Assembly (NCBI GenBank): GCA_963575745.1
Contig: CAUYUJ010017775.1
Coordinates: 38,812 to 102,811, forward strand
Direction of reading: 5' to 3'
DNA from: Prorocentrum cordatum
Lineage: Eukaryota > Sar > Dinophyceae > Prorocentrales > Prorocentraceae
Length of the DNA: 64,000 nucleotides
A program made the position numbers and the translations under genes. Below the pieces are notes generated by a model. That model did no database searches and was not told where the DNA came from. It saw only the letters and a list, made by a program, of their open reading frames with translations. Below are positions 11,700-21,400 of this stretch, piece after piece. The stretch's first letter is position 1; each line of letters starts with the position of its first letter.

Positions 11700-12830
11700 T
11701 TTCTTGTTCGTGAAGAGCCCGGCTGTTCCTTGGTTCCTCGGTCTTGGTTCTTTGGTTCCTTGGTCTTGGTTCTTTGGTTCCTTGGTCTTGAATTCTTGGT
11801 TCCTTGGTCTTGGTGCCTTGGTTCTTTGGTCTTAGCTTGTTGGTTCCTTGGTCTTGGTTCCTTGGTTCCTTGGTCTTGAACTCTTAGTTCCTTGGTCTTG
11901 GTGCCTTGGTTCTTTGGTCTTGGCTCGTTGGTTCCTTGGTCTTGGTTCCTTGGCTCCTTGGTCTTGAATTTTTGGTTCCCTTGTCTTGGTGCCTTGGTTC
12001 CTTGGTCTTGGTTGCTTGGTTCCTTGGTCTTGGTTGCTTGGTTCCCTGGTCTTGGCTCCTTTTTCTTTGGTCTCGGTTCCTTGGTGTCTTGGTTCCTTGG
12101 TCTTGGTTCCTCGGTTTCTTGGTTTCTTGGTTCCTTGGTTGTGTTTTTCTTGTTCCTTGGTGTTGGCTCCTTGGTTCCTTGGTCTTCGTTCTATTATTCC
12201 GTGGTCTTGGTTCCTCGGGTCCATGGTCTTGGCTCCTTGGCTCCTTGGTTCCTGAGTTCCTTGATTCTTTGGTTTTGGTTCATCGGTTCGTGTGTCTTGG
12301 TGCCTTGGTTCCTTGGTCTTTGTAAGCCAAGCAACCCAAGCAGCCCCAGCAGCCCAAGCTTCAAGCCACCCAAGCAACCCGAGCAACCAAGCCAACGCAA
12401 GCAACCCAGGCAACCCAGAGTGCCAGGCCTGCCCTGGCCGGTTGGCGTTGCCTGGGTTTCTTTGGTTCTCTTTCCTTGCAGTGGCGTTCCTCGGGGTTCT
12501 TCGGTTTCGTTTCCTTACAGTGGCGTTGGCCTGCGCCGGCTGGCGTTGCCCTGGGTTCCTCGGTCTTGTTTCCTTACAGTGGCGTTCCTCGGGGTTCCCC
12601 GGTTTCCTTACAGTTGCGCTCCCTGGGTTCCTTGGTCTTGGTTCCTTGGCTCAGTGGTCTTGGTTCCTTGCTGTCTTCCTCTGGTTCCTTGGTCTTGGTT
12701 CCGTAGTTCCTCGGTCATGGTTCCTTGGTCTTGGTTCGTTGGTTCCTTGTGTTTGGTTCCATGGTTCCCAGGTCTTGGTTCCTTGCTTCCGTGGTTTCGT
12801 GGTCCCTTGGTTCCTTGGTTCCTTGCTGCC
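11700..12830 (+). repeat. TTCCTTGGTCTTGG minisatellite array
   Basis: More than 1 kb is built from short units alternating TTGGTTCCTTGG and TCTTGGT(T/G)CC, interrupted at 12325-12660 by related spacers. The 377-residue plus-strand frame rich in Trp-Phe-Leu-Gly-Ser and the complementary Lys/Glu/Thr-rich frame are translations of the repeat. I see no domain or start context supporting a gene. Confidence 0.85.
12325..12430 (+). repeat. AAGCAACCC/AAGCAGCCC short tandem repeat
   Basis: This block of ~9-10-bp units (CCCAAGCAGC, ACCCAAGCAA) is embedded in the larger minisatellite region. Confidence 0.75.
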
Positions 12831-12837
12831 TGCCCAC

Positions 12838-12962
12838 GTAATGCCAAGCAATGCCAACCAATGCAAATCTGTGCCACGCAATGCCAAGCAATGCCAAGCA
12901 ATGCCAAGCAATGCCACGTAATGCCACGCAATGCCGAGCAATGCCAAGCATTGTCACGCAGT
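12838..12962 (+). repeat. AATGCCAAGC decamer tandem repeat
   Basis: About twelve 10-bp units of AATGCCAAGC or AATGCCACG(T/C) are arranged head to tail. Translation gives Ala/Leu/His/Trp-rich frames on the minus strand that are not genes. Confidence 0.9.
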
Positions 12963-13163
12963 GCGCCTGTGCAATTTGATTTTTTCATTTCTCTGGGGTC
13001 GTGCCAGGTTCGTTTTTTTACCTAACATCGAAGACTGATAGGTTTCTAATGGGCTAAAAAGAGAGCAGCACATTACTCCACAGGGGGGTCTGGGCAGCCG
13101 TTGGGGGCCGTTGGGGGGCCGTTGGGGTTTGCCGGGGGGGATCGTTTTTCGCATACAGTCACA

Positions 13164-13505
13164 CACTTCGTGCTTTTCGATTTCCCAGAACTCCATTCCC
13201 GGGCCACATTCTGAATGCCCGGAGCCAACTGTAGGCCACTTCGTGCTCTTCGACTTCCCAGAACTCCATTCCCGGGCCACATTTTGAATGCCCGGAGCCA
13301 ACTGTAGGCCACTTCGTGCTCTTCGACTTCCCAGAACTCCATTCCGGGCCACATTTTGGATGCCCGGAGCCAACTGTAGGCCACTTCGTGGTGTTCGAGT
13401 TCCCAGAACTCCATTCCTGGGCATGATTTTGAATGCCCGGAGCCAACTGTAGGCCATTTCGTGTTCTTCGAGTTCCCAGAACTCCATTCCCGGGCCACAC
13501 TTTGA
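13164..13505 (+). repeat. 73-bp tandem repeat, ~4.7 copies
   Basis: Units beginning CACTTCGTGCTCTTCGACTT start at 13164, 13237, 13310, 13382 and 13455, giving a period of 73 bp (one copy is 72). Each unit contains CCCAGAACTCCATTCCCGGG and GAATGCCCGGAGCCAACTGT. The array ends exactly where the GCTGAG hexamer array begins, so the last unit is cut short. Confidence 0.92.
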
Positions 13506-14435
13506 ATGCTGAGGCAGGCTGATGCTGAGGCTGAGGCAGGCTGAGGCTGAAGGCAGACTGAAGCTGAGGACGAGGCTGAAGGCAGACTGAGGCTGAGGCT
13601 GAAGCAGGCTGAGGCTGAGGCTGAGGCAGGCTGAGGCTGAGGCTGAGGCAGGCTGATGCTGAGGCAGGCTGAGGCTGAGGCTGAGGCTGATGCAGGCTGA
13701 GGCTGAGGCAGGCTGAGGCTGAGGCCGAGGCTGAAGGCAGACTGAGGCTGAGGCTGAAGCAGGCTGAGGCTGAGGCTGAGGCAGGCTGAGGCTGAGGCTG
13801 AGGCAGGCTGATGCTGAGGCAGGCTGAGGCTGAGGCTGAGGCTGATGCAGGCTGAGGCTGAGGCAGGCTGAGGCTGAGGCCGAGGCTGAAGGCAGACTGA
13901 GGCTGAGGCTGAAGCAGGCTGAGGCTGAGGCTGAGGCAGGCTGAGGCTGAGGCTGAGGCAGGCTGATGCTGAGGCAGGCTGAGGCTGAGGCTGAGGCTGA
14001 TGCAGGCTGAGGCTGAGGCAGGCTGAGGCTGAGGCCGAGGCTGAAGGCAGACTGAGGCTGAGGCTGAAGCAGGCTGAGGCTGAGGCAGGCTGAGGCTGAG
14101 GCTGAGGCAGGCTGATGCTGAGGCAGGCTGAGGCTGAGGCTGAGGCTGATGCAGGCTGAGGCTGAGGCAGGCTGAGGCTGGCCGAGGCTGAAGGCAGACT
14201 GAGGCTGAGGCTGAAGCAGGCTGAGGCTGAGGCTGAGGCAGGCTGAGGCTGAGGCTGAGGAGGCTGAGGCTGAGGCTGAGGCTGATGCAGGCTGAGGCTG
14301 AGGCAGGCTGAGGCCGAGGCTGAAGGCAGACTGATGTTGAGGCTGAAGCAGGCTGAGGCGAGGCTGAGGCAGGCTGAGGCTGAGGCAGGCTGAGGCTGAG
14401 GCTGAGGCAGGCTGAGGCTGAGGCTGTGACTGCGA
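13506..14435 (+). repeat. GCTGAG hexamer array with 155-bp higher-order repeat
   Basis: The ~930-bp tract is made of GGCTGA/GGCAGGCTGA words. A diagnostic junction (GAAGGCAGACTGA) recurs with GGCAG at 13581, 13736, 13891, 14046, 14193 and 14324. Spacing is exactly 155 bp three times, then 147 and 131 bp, so there is a higher-order unit above the hexamer. The minus-strand Ser/Gln/Pro/Leu/Ala-rich 438-residue frame is a translation of the repeat and runs on into the adjacent 73-bp array. Confidence 0.92.
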
Positions 14436-14639
14436 CTGCTGTTGCCACTGCGACTGCCATCGCGAATGCGACCACGACTGCGAGAACAGCAGAATTCTAC
14501 AACAGGATTCTTATCTGAATCTTAAGGGGAATGCTTCCAGATATGCTCCTACACATCGCTGTTAGGTTGCTTTGCCGGGATAATCTGTGTGCATTGTCTA
14601 ATGGCCTTCGGTCCATCCCGCCACCGTGCCTGTGTTGTG

Positions 14640-15265
14640 GGTTCGAGTGCTCAGGGATGCTTCTTGGGATCGCTTCGGAGCGCTCTCGGGGGCCTCTTGG
14701 GGGCAGTTTTTAGGCTTCTTGGGATCCTCGGAGGCCTCTTCGGGGCCTCTTGGGGCCTCTTGGGGGCCTCTGGGGGCGTCTTGGGGGCCTCTTGGGGGCC
14801 TCTTGTGGCCTCCTGGGGGCCCCTCGGGGCCGAGGGCTCGAAATGTCCGTTCGGGCTCCTCATCTGGGCCCCCTCTTCGAGCCGTCTTCGGGCCTTCTTG
14901 GGCCGTCTTGGGGGCCTCTTGGGGCCTATTCGGGCCCTCTTAGGCCCGTCTTGGGCCCTCTTGGGGGCCTCTGGGGCTGTCTTGGGGCGATCTTGAGGGC
15001 CTCTTGGGTCGTCTTGGAGCGTCGGGAAGCATACACATCGAGAGCGCCCAAATCCTTCCAAAAGCCATGGGAAGATCACAGATTTTTCCCTTGTGGGGCC
15101 CTCTTATGGGGGCCTCTTGGGCCGTGGGAGGCTTCTGGGGCCGTCTTGAGGCCATCGAGGGGGTCTTGGGGCGATCGTTCGGCGACTCGGGGCCCTCTTG
15201 GACCGTCTTGGGGGCCTCTTGGGGTCCTCTTGGTCCGTCCTGGGGCCCTCCTGGGCCCCATAAAG
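14640..15265 (+). repeat. gggcctcttggggccgtcttgg minisatellite, large copy
   Basis: Degenerate ~12-bp units (GGGGGCCTCTTG, GGGCCGTCTTGG) fill this stretch. It is interrupted at 15021-15090 by a unique-looking segment containing a tail-like CACATCGAGAGCG. Related tracts occur at 16590-16835, 36870-37400, 44640-44940 and 55560-55880, and inverted at 52080-52745 and 53760-54190. Confidence 0.85.
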
Positions 15266-15308
15266 TCATGCGAGAAGATGCCGTGGGGTCGTGCTAGGTT
15301 CTTTTTGC

Positions 15309-15328
15309 ACGCGTGCGCGCGCGCGCGC

Positions 15329-15423
<95 letters not shown>

Positions 15424-15450
15424 ATGTATGTATGTATGTATGTATGTATG

Positions 15451-15481
<31 letters not shown>

Positions 15482-15519
15482 GTATGTACGTATGTAGGTA
15501 TATATATATATATATATAG
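15309..15519 (+). repeat. Compound (GC)n-(GT)n-(TATG)n-(TA)n microsatellite
   Basis: Four different simple repeats follow each other without spacer: GC to about 15342, GT to about 15406, TATG to about 15498 and TA to 15519. The gradual purine-pyrimidine transitions suggest stepwise mutation of an alternating tract. Confidence 0.95.
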
Positions 15520-15577
15520 AAGTTAGACCGATGTTGCACACGTTGTCCCCAACAGAGCTTGCATTTCTGGGCTCTGC

Positions 15578-15659
15578 ATTCCCCGAACACTGCCTGCACT
15601 CGAGGGCTCTTACTTCTCTCTTAGGTTGTTGGATGGGTAGAGCGGGGATCCGTCTGTCG
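15578..15659 (+). repeat. Interspersed module P, copy 1 (partner at 16029)
   Basis: The module begins TTCCCCGAAC and contains GAGGGCTCTT-CTTCTCTC and TTGGATGGGT-G-GCGGGG. It is repeated directly at 16029-16113. The four-copy MITE family has a member directly after this copy. Confidence 0.7.
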
Positions 15660-15660
15660 G

Positions 15661-15823
15661 CCACGCGCAGAGGGGGGTATGTGGGAGGGGGGAAGGCTTC
15701 TTAGCAGCACCCCTGCTTCTTAGAAAGCTGCGGGCCTTGTCTGCAGATGTAGGGCCCGCGCCTTCAAGAAGCAGGCCTCTTCTAAGAAGCTTTCCCCCCT
15801 CCCCCCACCCCCTTGTGCGCGCC
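15661..15823. mobile_element. Foldback MITE-like element, family I, copy A
   Basis: It starts CCACGCGCAGAGGGGG and ends with the near-complement CCACCCCCTTGTGCGCGCC, and an inner arm pair of CTTCTTAG/CTAAGAAG flanks a short centre. The ~160-bp unit can fold into one long hairpin and has no ORF. Other copies are at 27855-28013, 34223-34353 (right end lost) and 34966-35127. Confidence 0.82.
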
Positions 15824-15829
15824 CCCAAT

Positions 15830-16113
15830 CGAGGTATTTTTGGAGTTCCAGATGCCCCCAACCGAGGTATTTTTGGAGTTCCAGATGCCAATCTACTTTA
15901 AGCGCCTTCCTACTTCAATGATCGAGTGGCTTCACCTTTTCCGTCCTCTTTAGGGGGCGGGCGGACACGCAATCTACTTTCAACGCCTTCCTACTTCATG
16001 TTTCTACCTACTTCTTCCGACCGATGGGTATTCCCCGAACCGTGTTTGCACTTGAGGGCTCTTGCTTCTCTCCTAGTTCGTTGGATGGGTGGGGCGGGGT
16101 TTCGTCTGGTGCC
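15830..16113 (+). repeat. Nested repeats: copy 2 of the 6949 repeat plus module P copy 2
   Basis: A 32-bp direct duplication (GAGGTATTTTTGGAGTTCCA and following) occurs at about 15830 and 15862. Next comes the segment shared with 6949-7116, then the second module P (16029-16113). Only repeats are visible. Confidence 0.75.
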
Positions 16114-16590
16114 CGGTGGGTGGCCGCCCGGTGGGTGCTTCGTGGGCCTGCCGTGCGCTGGGAGCGGTTCAGGCGGCTTGCATTATGCGTATTGCACCGA
16201 ATAGCTTGCACCACATAGCTGGCACCACACGGCTTCCACCACGCAGCGCCTGCACGTCCAGAGTGCACCACCTCCCCGCTTCTGGGCGAAAAATGCTGGG
16301 GAACAGTGCTCGGAAGCACTGGAGCTGCGTGGCGCAATCTGCACGTGGCTGCACGACTCCAAGCGGACTGCACCGTATGGCCTTGGCTTCCCCTCTCCGA
16401 CCAGCCTTGCGTGCCGCACTGCTTCCGCCTGCCGCCTGCATCCCTTCGGCTCGGCCTCCCGTCCAGCCTCCTGCGGCGACGCGACTCCGAGGCCGTGCTG
16501 GCGAGGCACTCGGCGCGGCGACCCTTCGAGCAGCGCCCGGAAGGGCGTCAAGTGTGACGCCTCTCGTCTCCACATCTCGAGGGGAGTTCT
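16114..16590. other. Noncoding stretch with GCACCACATAGCTTGCACC repeats
   Basis: Positions 16180-16255 carry imperfect ~17-bp repeats of the type TTGCACCACATAGC. They are the reverse complement of the GTAAGCTATGTGGTGCA-type repeats at 60150-60345. No gene is seen. Confidence 0.5.
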
Positions 16591-16835
16591 CGCGGGGCTT
16601 AGCTGGGTCGTCTGGGGGCCGCCCTGGGCTCCCCGTGTGGTGCTCTTTGGGGTCCTCCGGGGCCCTCCCGGGGCCCTCTTGGGCGGGCCTGGGGCTCCTG
16701 TGGCCGTCTGGGGGTTCTCTCGTGGCTGCTCTTGGGCAGCCTTGGGTCTGTCTTGCGTCATCGAGAGGCCCTCTTGGGCCAACTTGGGGCTCTCTTAGGG
16801 GCGTCCTGGGCCGTCTAGGGGCGCTGTTCGGATTC
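16590..16835 (+). repeat. gggcctcttggggccgtcttgg minisatellite copy
   Basis: Degenerate units such as GGGGCCCTCTTGGGC and GGGCCGTCT run through this block in the same orientation as the copy at 14640-15265. Confidence 0.7.
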
Positions 16836-17159
16836 GCAGTGAGCGCTGATGGGTCTTCGAAGACCGCAAGCGGACTGATCCTCGATTGAAAAGCGTGGGA
16901 AGCGAAACCATAACTACCATATGGGAACCAATGTCTTTTGGCGCTCCTGGGCCTCTTGAAGAGTGTCGTTGCTGTGTATTAGGGCTTCTTGGAGGCCTCT
17001 TTGGACTGATTGGGCGCTTCTTATCGGCTTTGGGATGCGTCTTGAAGCAATATTTTGTTACCTTGGCTGTCTTTGTGGACTTCCTGGGCCGTCGTGGGAG
17101 CCTTGGCGAGCTTTCGAGAGCCCCAGCGAGGCGTCTGGGCTCTCAGGGACCCTTGGGAG

Positions 17160-17160
<1 letters not shown>

Positions 17161-17220
<60 letters not shown>

Positions 17221-17227
17221 TGCGTGC

Positions 17228-17259
<32 letters not shown>
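17161..17259 (+). repeat. Compound (TG)n-(TGCG)n-(TA)n microsatellite
   Basis: A TG run grades into TGCG units near 17200, returns to TG and ends in TA. It explains the Val/Cys-rich frames here. Confidence 0.95.
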
Positions 17260-18045
17260 GTCTGCACCGTCAGGAGGGGGTGGTCCCTTAGAAGACGTAC
17301 TTACAGAAGCTGCACGACAGCAAATGGCATTCTACCGTGCCTCAGCGTGCCAGGGCGCGGGTGGATCTCGGTGGCTTCCCGCCAGACCTGCCCCGTCGCG
17401 CTTGCTCTGGTGGCTGCTTCAATCCCCATTGCCTGGCCTCCTGTGGTTCCCTACGGCTTCCCGCCACACACGACATGCGTGTCGCATTTGCTTCGATGGC
17501 TGGCCGGCTGGCCTCCTATGGGTTGGCTTCCTATGGACCCTTGTGGTTTCCCGCTCCACTGGTCCAGCCAGCTGCCCTTTCTGGTGGCTGCTCGACCACC
17601 CCCGCACTGGCCTCGTGTGCCGCACCCGTCCCCGTGGTTGGCCGCTTGCCTTCCTGTGGCTTCCTGCGGCCTCCCCCCGCTCACCCTAAGGCCGCACTTG
17701 TTCCAGTGGCCGCTCGGCTTTCGATGGGCTGCTGTGGATTCCTGCGGCTCCTCCCGTCCGGCTGCGCCTGTGTGCCGAACTGTGTGCTTCGCTTAGCTTC
17801 GACCGGAAGAGGCTCGCTCTCGACCCGCGGATCAAAAACGTGTGCCGAACTGTCCCGGGCCCCCCGCACCCCCCTCCCTTGACTCCTGCGGGTCAGCTGC
17901 GGGTTCGTGCAGCTCCCCCCCCCACAGGCCAAGGGAAGCGCGCACTCCCGCATCCTTAGACCACAACGGGAGGAGCACGAGGACGATGACGAGGACGAGG
18001 GGGATGAGGAAGTGCGAGGAGGAGGATCAGTAGAAGAATTAGGAG
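17260..18045. other. Noncoding stretch with interspersed repeat at 17765-17845
   Basis: No supported gene is visible despite long overlapping frames in GC-rich DNA. The block GGAAGAGGCTCGCTCTCG with upstream CTTAGCTT recurs as GGAAGAGGTTCGCTCTCG at about 36108-36135, also with an upstream CCTAGCTTTTAGC. This marks a dispersed repeat pair. Confidence 0.5.
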
Positions 18046-18101
18046 GATGATGATGATGAGGAGGAGGAGGAGGACGAGGAGCAGGAGGTCGACGAGGAGC
18101 A
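18046..18101. repeat. (GAT)n/(GGA)n microsatellite
   Basis: This is a short mixed tract of GAT then GGA units. Confidence 0.8.
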
Positions 18102-18307
18102 GGATAACGAGGGGTGACGGGGAGGATGGGGAGGACAAGGGGGGGGGAGAGCGCATGACGAGCAAGAGGACGCGGAAGAGGGGGGCGGCCCGTCCCTGCT
18201 TCCTAGCCGCCCAGAAGGACAGTCTGGCGCTCTGCATCCCGCGTGGTATTCCCCGCCGCTGTTCCCGGCAACCGCGCCCGCGCTGTCTCCAGGCGTCATG
18301 GGGGTGG

Positions 18308-18363
18308 CGGAGGAGGAGGAGGAGGAGGAGGAGGAGGAGGAGGAGGAGGAGGAGGAGGAGGAG
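18308..18363. repeat. (GGA)n tract at the LINE 3' boundary
   Basis: This pure GGA run (TCC on the element's sense strand) begins exactly where the LINE ends. The other boundary of the same element also abuts a GGA run of the same polarity (24461 onward), so the element appears to sit inside what was a single microsatellite. Confidence 0.9.
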
Positions 18364-18378
18364 CTATGGCGCTATGGC
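18363..18378 (-). repeat. LINE 3'-terminal 8-bp tandem repeat
   Basis: On the element's sense strand the last bases are two copies of GCCATAGC, followed directly by (TCC)n and not by poly(A). Short tandem 3' termini are known in CR1-like LINEs. Calling this the functional 3' end is inference. Confidence 0.6.
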
Positions 18379-18421
18379 GGACGCGCGGTGCCCAGGTGCT
18401 AGCCTGGCCGCCCCACCACAA

Positions 18422-21400
18422 TCACCGAGGGAAGCTCATTCCCGACTTTGGCGGGAGCCCCCTCTGCAGTCGGCCCAAAGCCTCCAAACCCTTCTTGGTC
18501 GGTGGCCTGCACTCACTTTTCAAGTTGCGGGCACTTGTGACTGCGAAACTTCCACACACAGTGCAGAACAAAACGCCATTCAGCTCAGATAAGGAATGGG
18601 TCTCGTGGCAATGGATGGCCATGGGATGCTCAGCAGGCCCAAAAGCCGCGGCCCCTGGGCCCAAACCAAGCTCCTCACCCTCACGAGGCACACGGTACTG
18701 GGCAAAACGCCCAGCGTTGCAGGGGCCTGGCCAAAAAACAGACAGTGGCCCCTTCTTGCAAAAACGGGCAGCACAGATGCTACACTTGAACAGGGTCCTG
18801 CGCTCAACAGGCGAGTGGCCCTGCTCTTCGATACGAGCTCGTCTGATCTGTGCACTCGAACCAGCGCGCGCACGCACGTGCTCATGCCCAACACGCGCGT
18901 GCTGCGTGCGCTCGCGCGGGTGCTGCACTACCACCTCACGCTGGATGGCCAGAAGCCTACGAATGACATCCCTATTCAACATATCCTGCTCAAATGTGAT
19001 GGCCGCCGACTCCTGGGGAACGGCCGCTCGACGGGCCATCTCTCCAGCACATGCATCGGCAGCTCCATTCAAGAGCAGCTCAATCGACGTGAGACAGAGG
19101 GCGCTGACCTGGGGGCCTGTGGGGTGACTCTTGGTCCAGCGGAGGTCGATTTCCCCATCTCGGACGTCAAGGACTTCCCAAAGGCGAACCCAGAGGTCCA
19201 GCATTCCAGAGTTGGCCATCAAGGCCCGTGGACGTCGGAAAGCACGCACAACAGGGTAGTAGTCACTGAAAACCAAGACACGACCGTAAGTATGTTGACA
19301 AACATAAATCAACGCAAGAAGTTCAGCACGCGGGGTCGACTGTTCACCTCCCATGGTTCCCGCGATGCCCCCATCGATGTTGTCCAGGGTAGCACCTAAT
19401 CTGACGCAGGCCCAACCACACCGCCTTAGTCTCTCATCCTTAGCGTGCTCCCCCCCCGATCCGTCGATTCCCCAAACGCCCCCTTGGCAGACAGGCAACC
19501 CTTCGAACGATCCCCAACCAATGGCGCTTTCAGTCGCGATCGGAAGATGTCCGACCGTCCTGTCTAGAGGCATAAGGCCCCGACACCAGAGGGCAGGGCA
19601 ATCAACGTCACGAGCAGCTTGCTCGCGGAGGTGAGCTGTACGCTCGACAACTGGATCTGGAATGGAATCATTACACCTGCAGTCCCAGAATCTGTGAAAG
19701 GGGGTCTCACCAACCTCCCCACAGCGCGGGCATAAACCATTAGAAACCGTGCGGTATCCTTCCTCATGCAACCTCTGGTCAGTCCAGAAACCAGCAGAGC
19801 AAAGGTTCCAAAGCAAAGCTTGCCCCTCGGAATCAAAATCTTTCCCCAATCGAGCGATCTCCTGTCTGAGGACCGTGAAATCCACTCCAGACGCAATCCC
19901 ATACCCATGGTAATGTTTGGCAGCCTGGCGCCAGACCAGGCCGCTGCAAGTGGCCTTGACAGCACGTCGCAGTGTCACGGCAAAATCCAAGGCCTCTGTG
20001 TGAAGGTCGTTGCCGAAATTGTCACGCCAGTGCACTGGGTACAATGGGCACCAGCCCAGATCAAGCAAAACGGCAACAGTGGCGGCGATCGGCCCACGGA
20101 CCCGTTTCCAAACTTGGTTCCTTGGAAAACTGACGAACTCCTGAAACCGAGCCTGCCAGACCTGGGAAACACGGAGCTTCTCCTTGTCACCAAGGGATTT
20201 CCAAAGCGTGACAAAACCAGATAACTGTTCACGCCGCAGACGATAAATAGGGTCACTCTTCTCGGCCCCGAAGACGCTCAGGATAGTGGTAGAGCAAGCT
20301 CCAGCATGCCAGTGGCCAGAGCAGACGGCGGCCTGCCCTCGCGCACTCTGCACTTGGGCCCCAGAGAGGCCAGCAACATTGTGGCCCCAGGTGCCAACGG
20401 CAAGTACGCCTGGCTTATAGAGCTTAGAAGATTTCTTGACCAGCGTAGTCAAGTAGCGCACTTTCTTGCCTCGAGCAGCGGCCTTCCGCCGCCTGGCACG
20501 CACGATGGCAGCAGTCCTCCTCCTTCCTGCCGTGGTAGCCGTCCCCAAATCGCGAGTGACATCTTCAACCCTGACATATAGGCCTGCTGCTTTCAAATCA
20601 GTAGCGACAAGAAGTGCAAGAGGTCGTCGGTTCGCGACAACCGCAGACTTATTAGATAAAACAAGCTCGGCTGCATTGACCATTTGACCTAGCTGAACTG
20701 CTGCGGCAACAATCTGCCGTCGGACCTGGTCTTCAGCTCCCTGGCACACCTGGGATATGTCGTCAACGTAAGACCTGGTAGACACACTAGGATTCCCAAA
20801 GAAATACCGATTATGCACATCATTCAAAATCTGATATAAATACACCTTGACCCAGGACATGGACTGCATACATCCAGGGAGAACGCCAATCCCAGCAGGT
20901 ATGACCTGGGAGCAAAAGCCGCTACTCTCGAGCATCCTGGGGGCCACATGCACGAGGAGGCCCAGGTGCAGGAGGTGCGGTGGGAACTTCAAATCAGTGG
21001 CGAAACGAACAAGCCTAGCAGGGATAACAGTATCAAAGAATTTTTTGAGATCCCAGTGGATCGCAACGCTGGAGACTTCTTGGAAAGCGGCCACCTCGTG
21101 AGACAGCTCTCGGCGAAGCGCAGCTTGCAGGGCGGAGCTGCCCCTGATGGCGTCATCCCAAAAGTCAACATGACCCTGGGTCCAGGCCCCCAAGAAGTCC
21201 CCACGAACCTTACAGTAGATGCGGTAGAGGGTGGGGCATTTGCAAACGGGGCGCTCATCAACCTTGCTTTTAGGCAGCAAGCAAATAATACTAAGGAGAA
21301 TCTGGGCAGGCCACATCATGTTGGCCTCACAATCATTCAAGAGCCCGACAAGAGCATCGGCGGCACCTAACTCCAAGTCCAGAAAATCCCGAGGTCTCCA

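Noticed and set aside
11892-13025. 377-residue Trp/Leu/Gly/Ser-rich frame
   Set aside because: Translation of the TTCCTTGGTCTTGG minisatellite.
13164-13505. 73-bp array as a CRISPR
   Set aside because: Units are contiguous without variable spacers, and the genome is eukaryotic.
13159-14475. 438-residue Ser/Gln/Pro/Leu-rich frame
   Set aside because: Pure translation of the GCTGAG higher-order repeat and the 73-bp array.
18596-19399. Plus-strand frames antisense to ORF2
   Set aside because: They are shadows of the LINE coding sequence.
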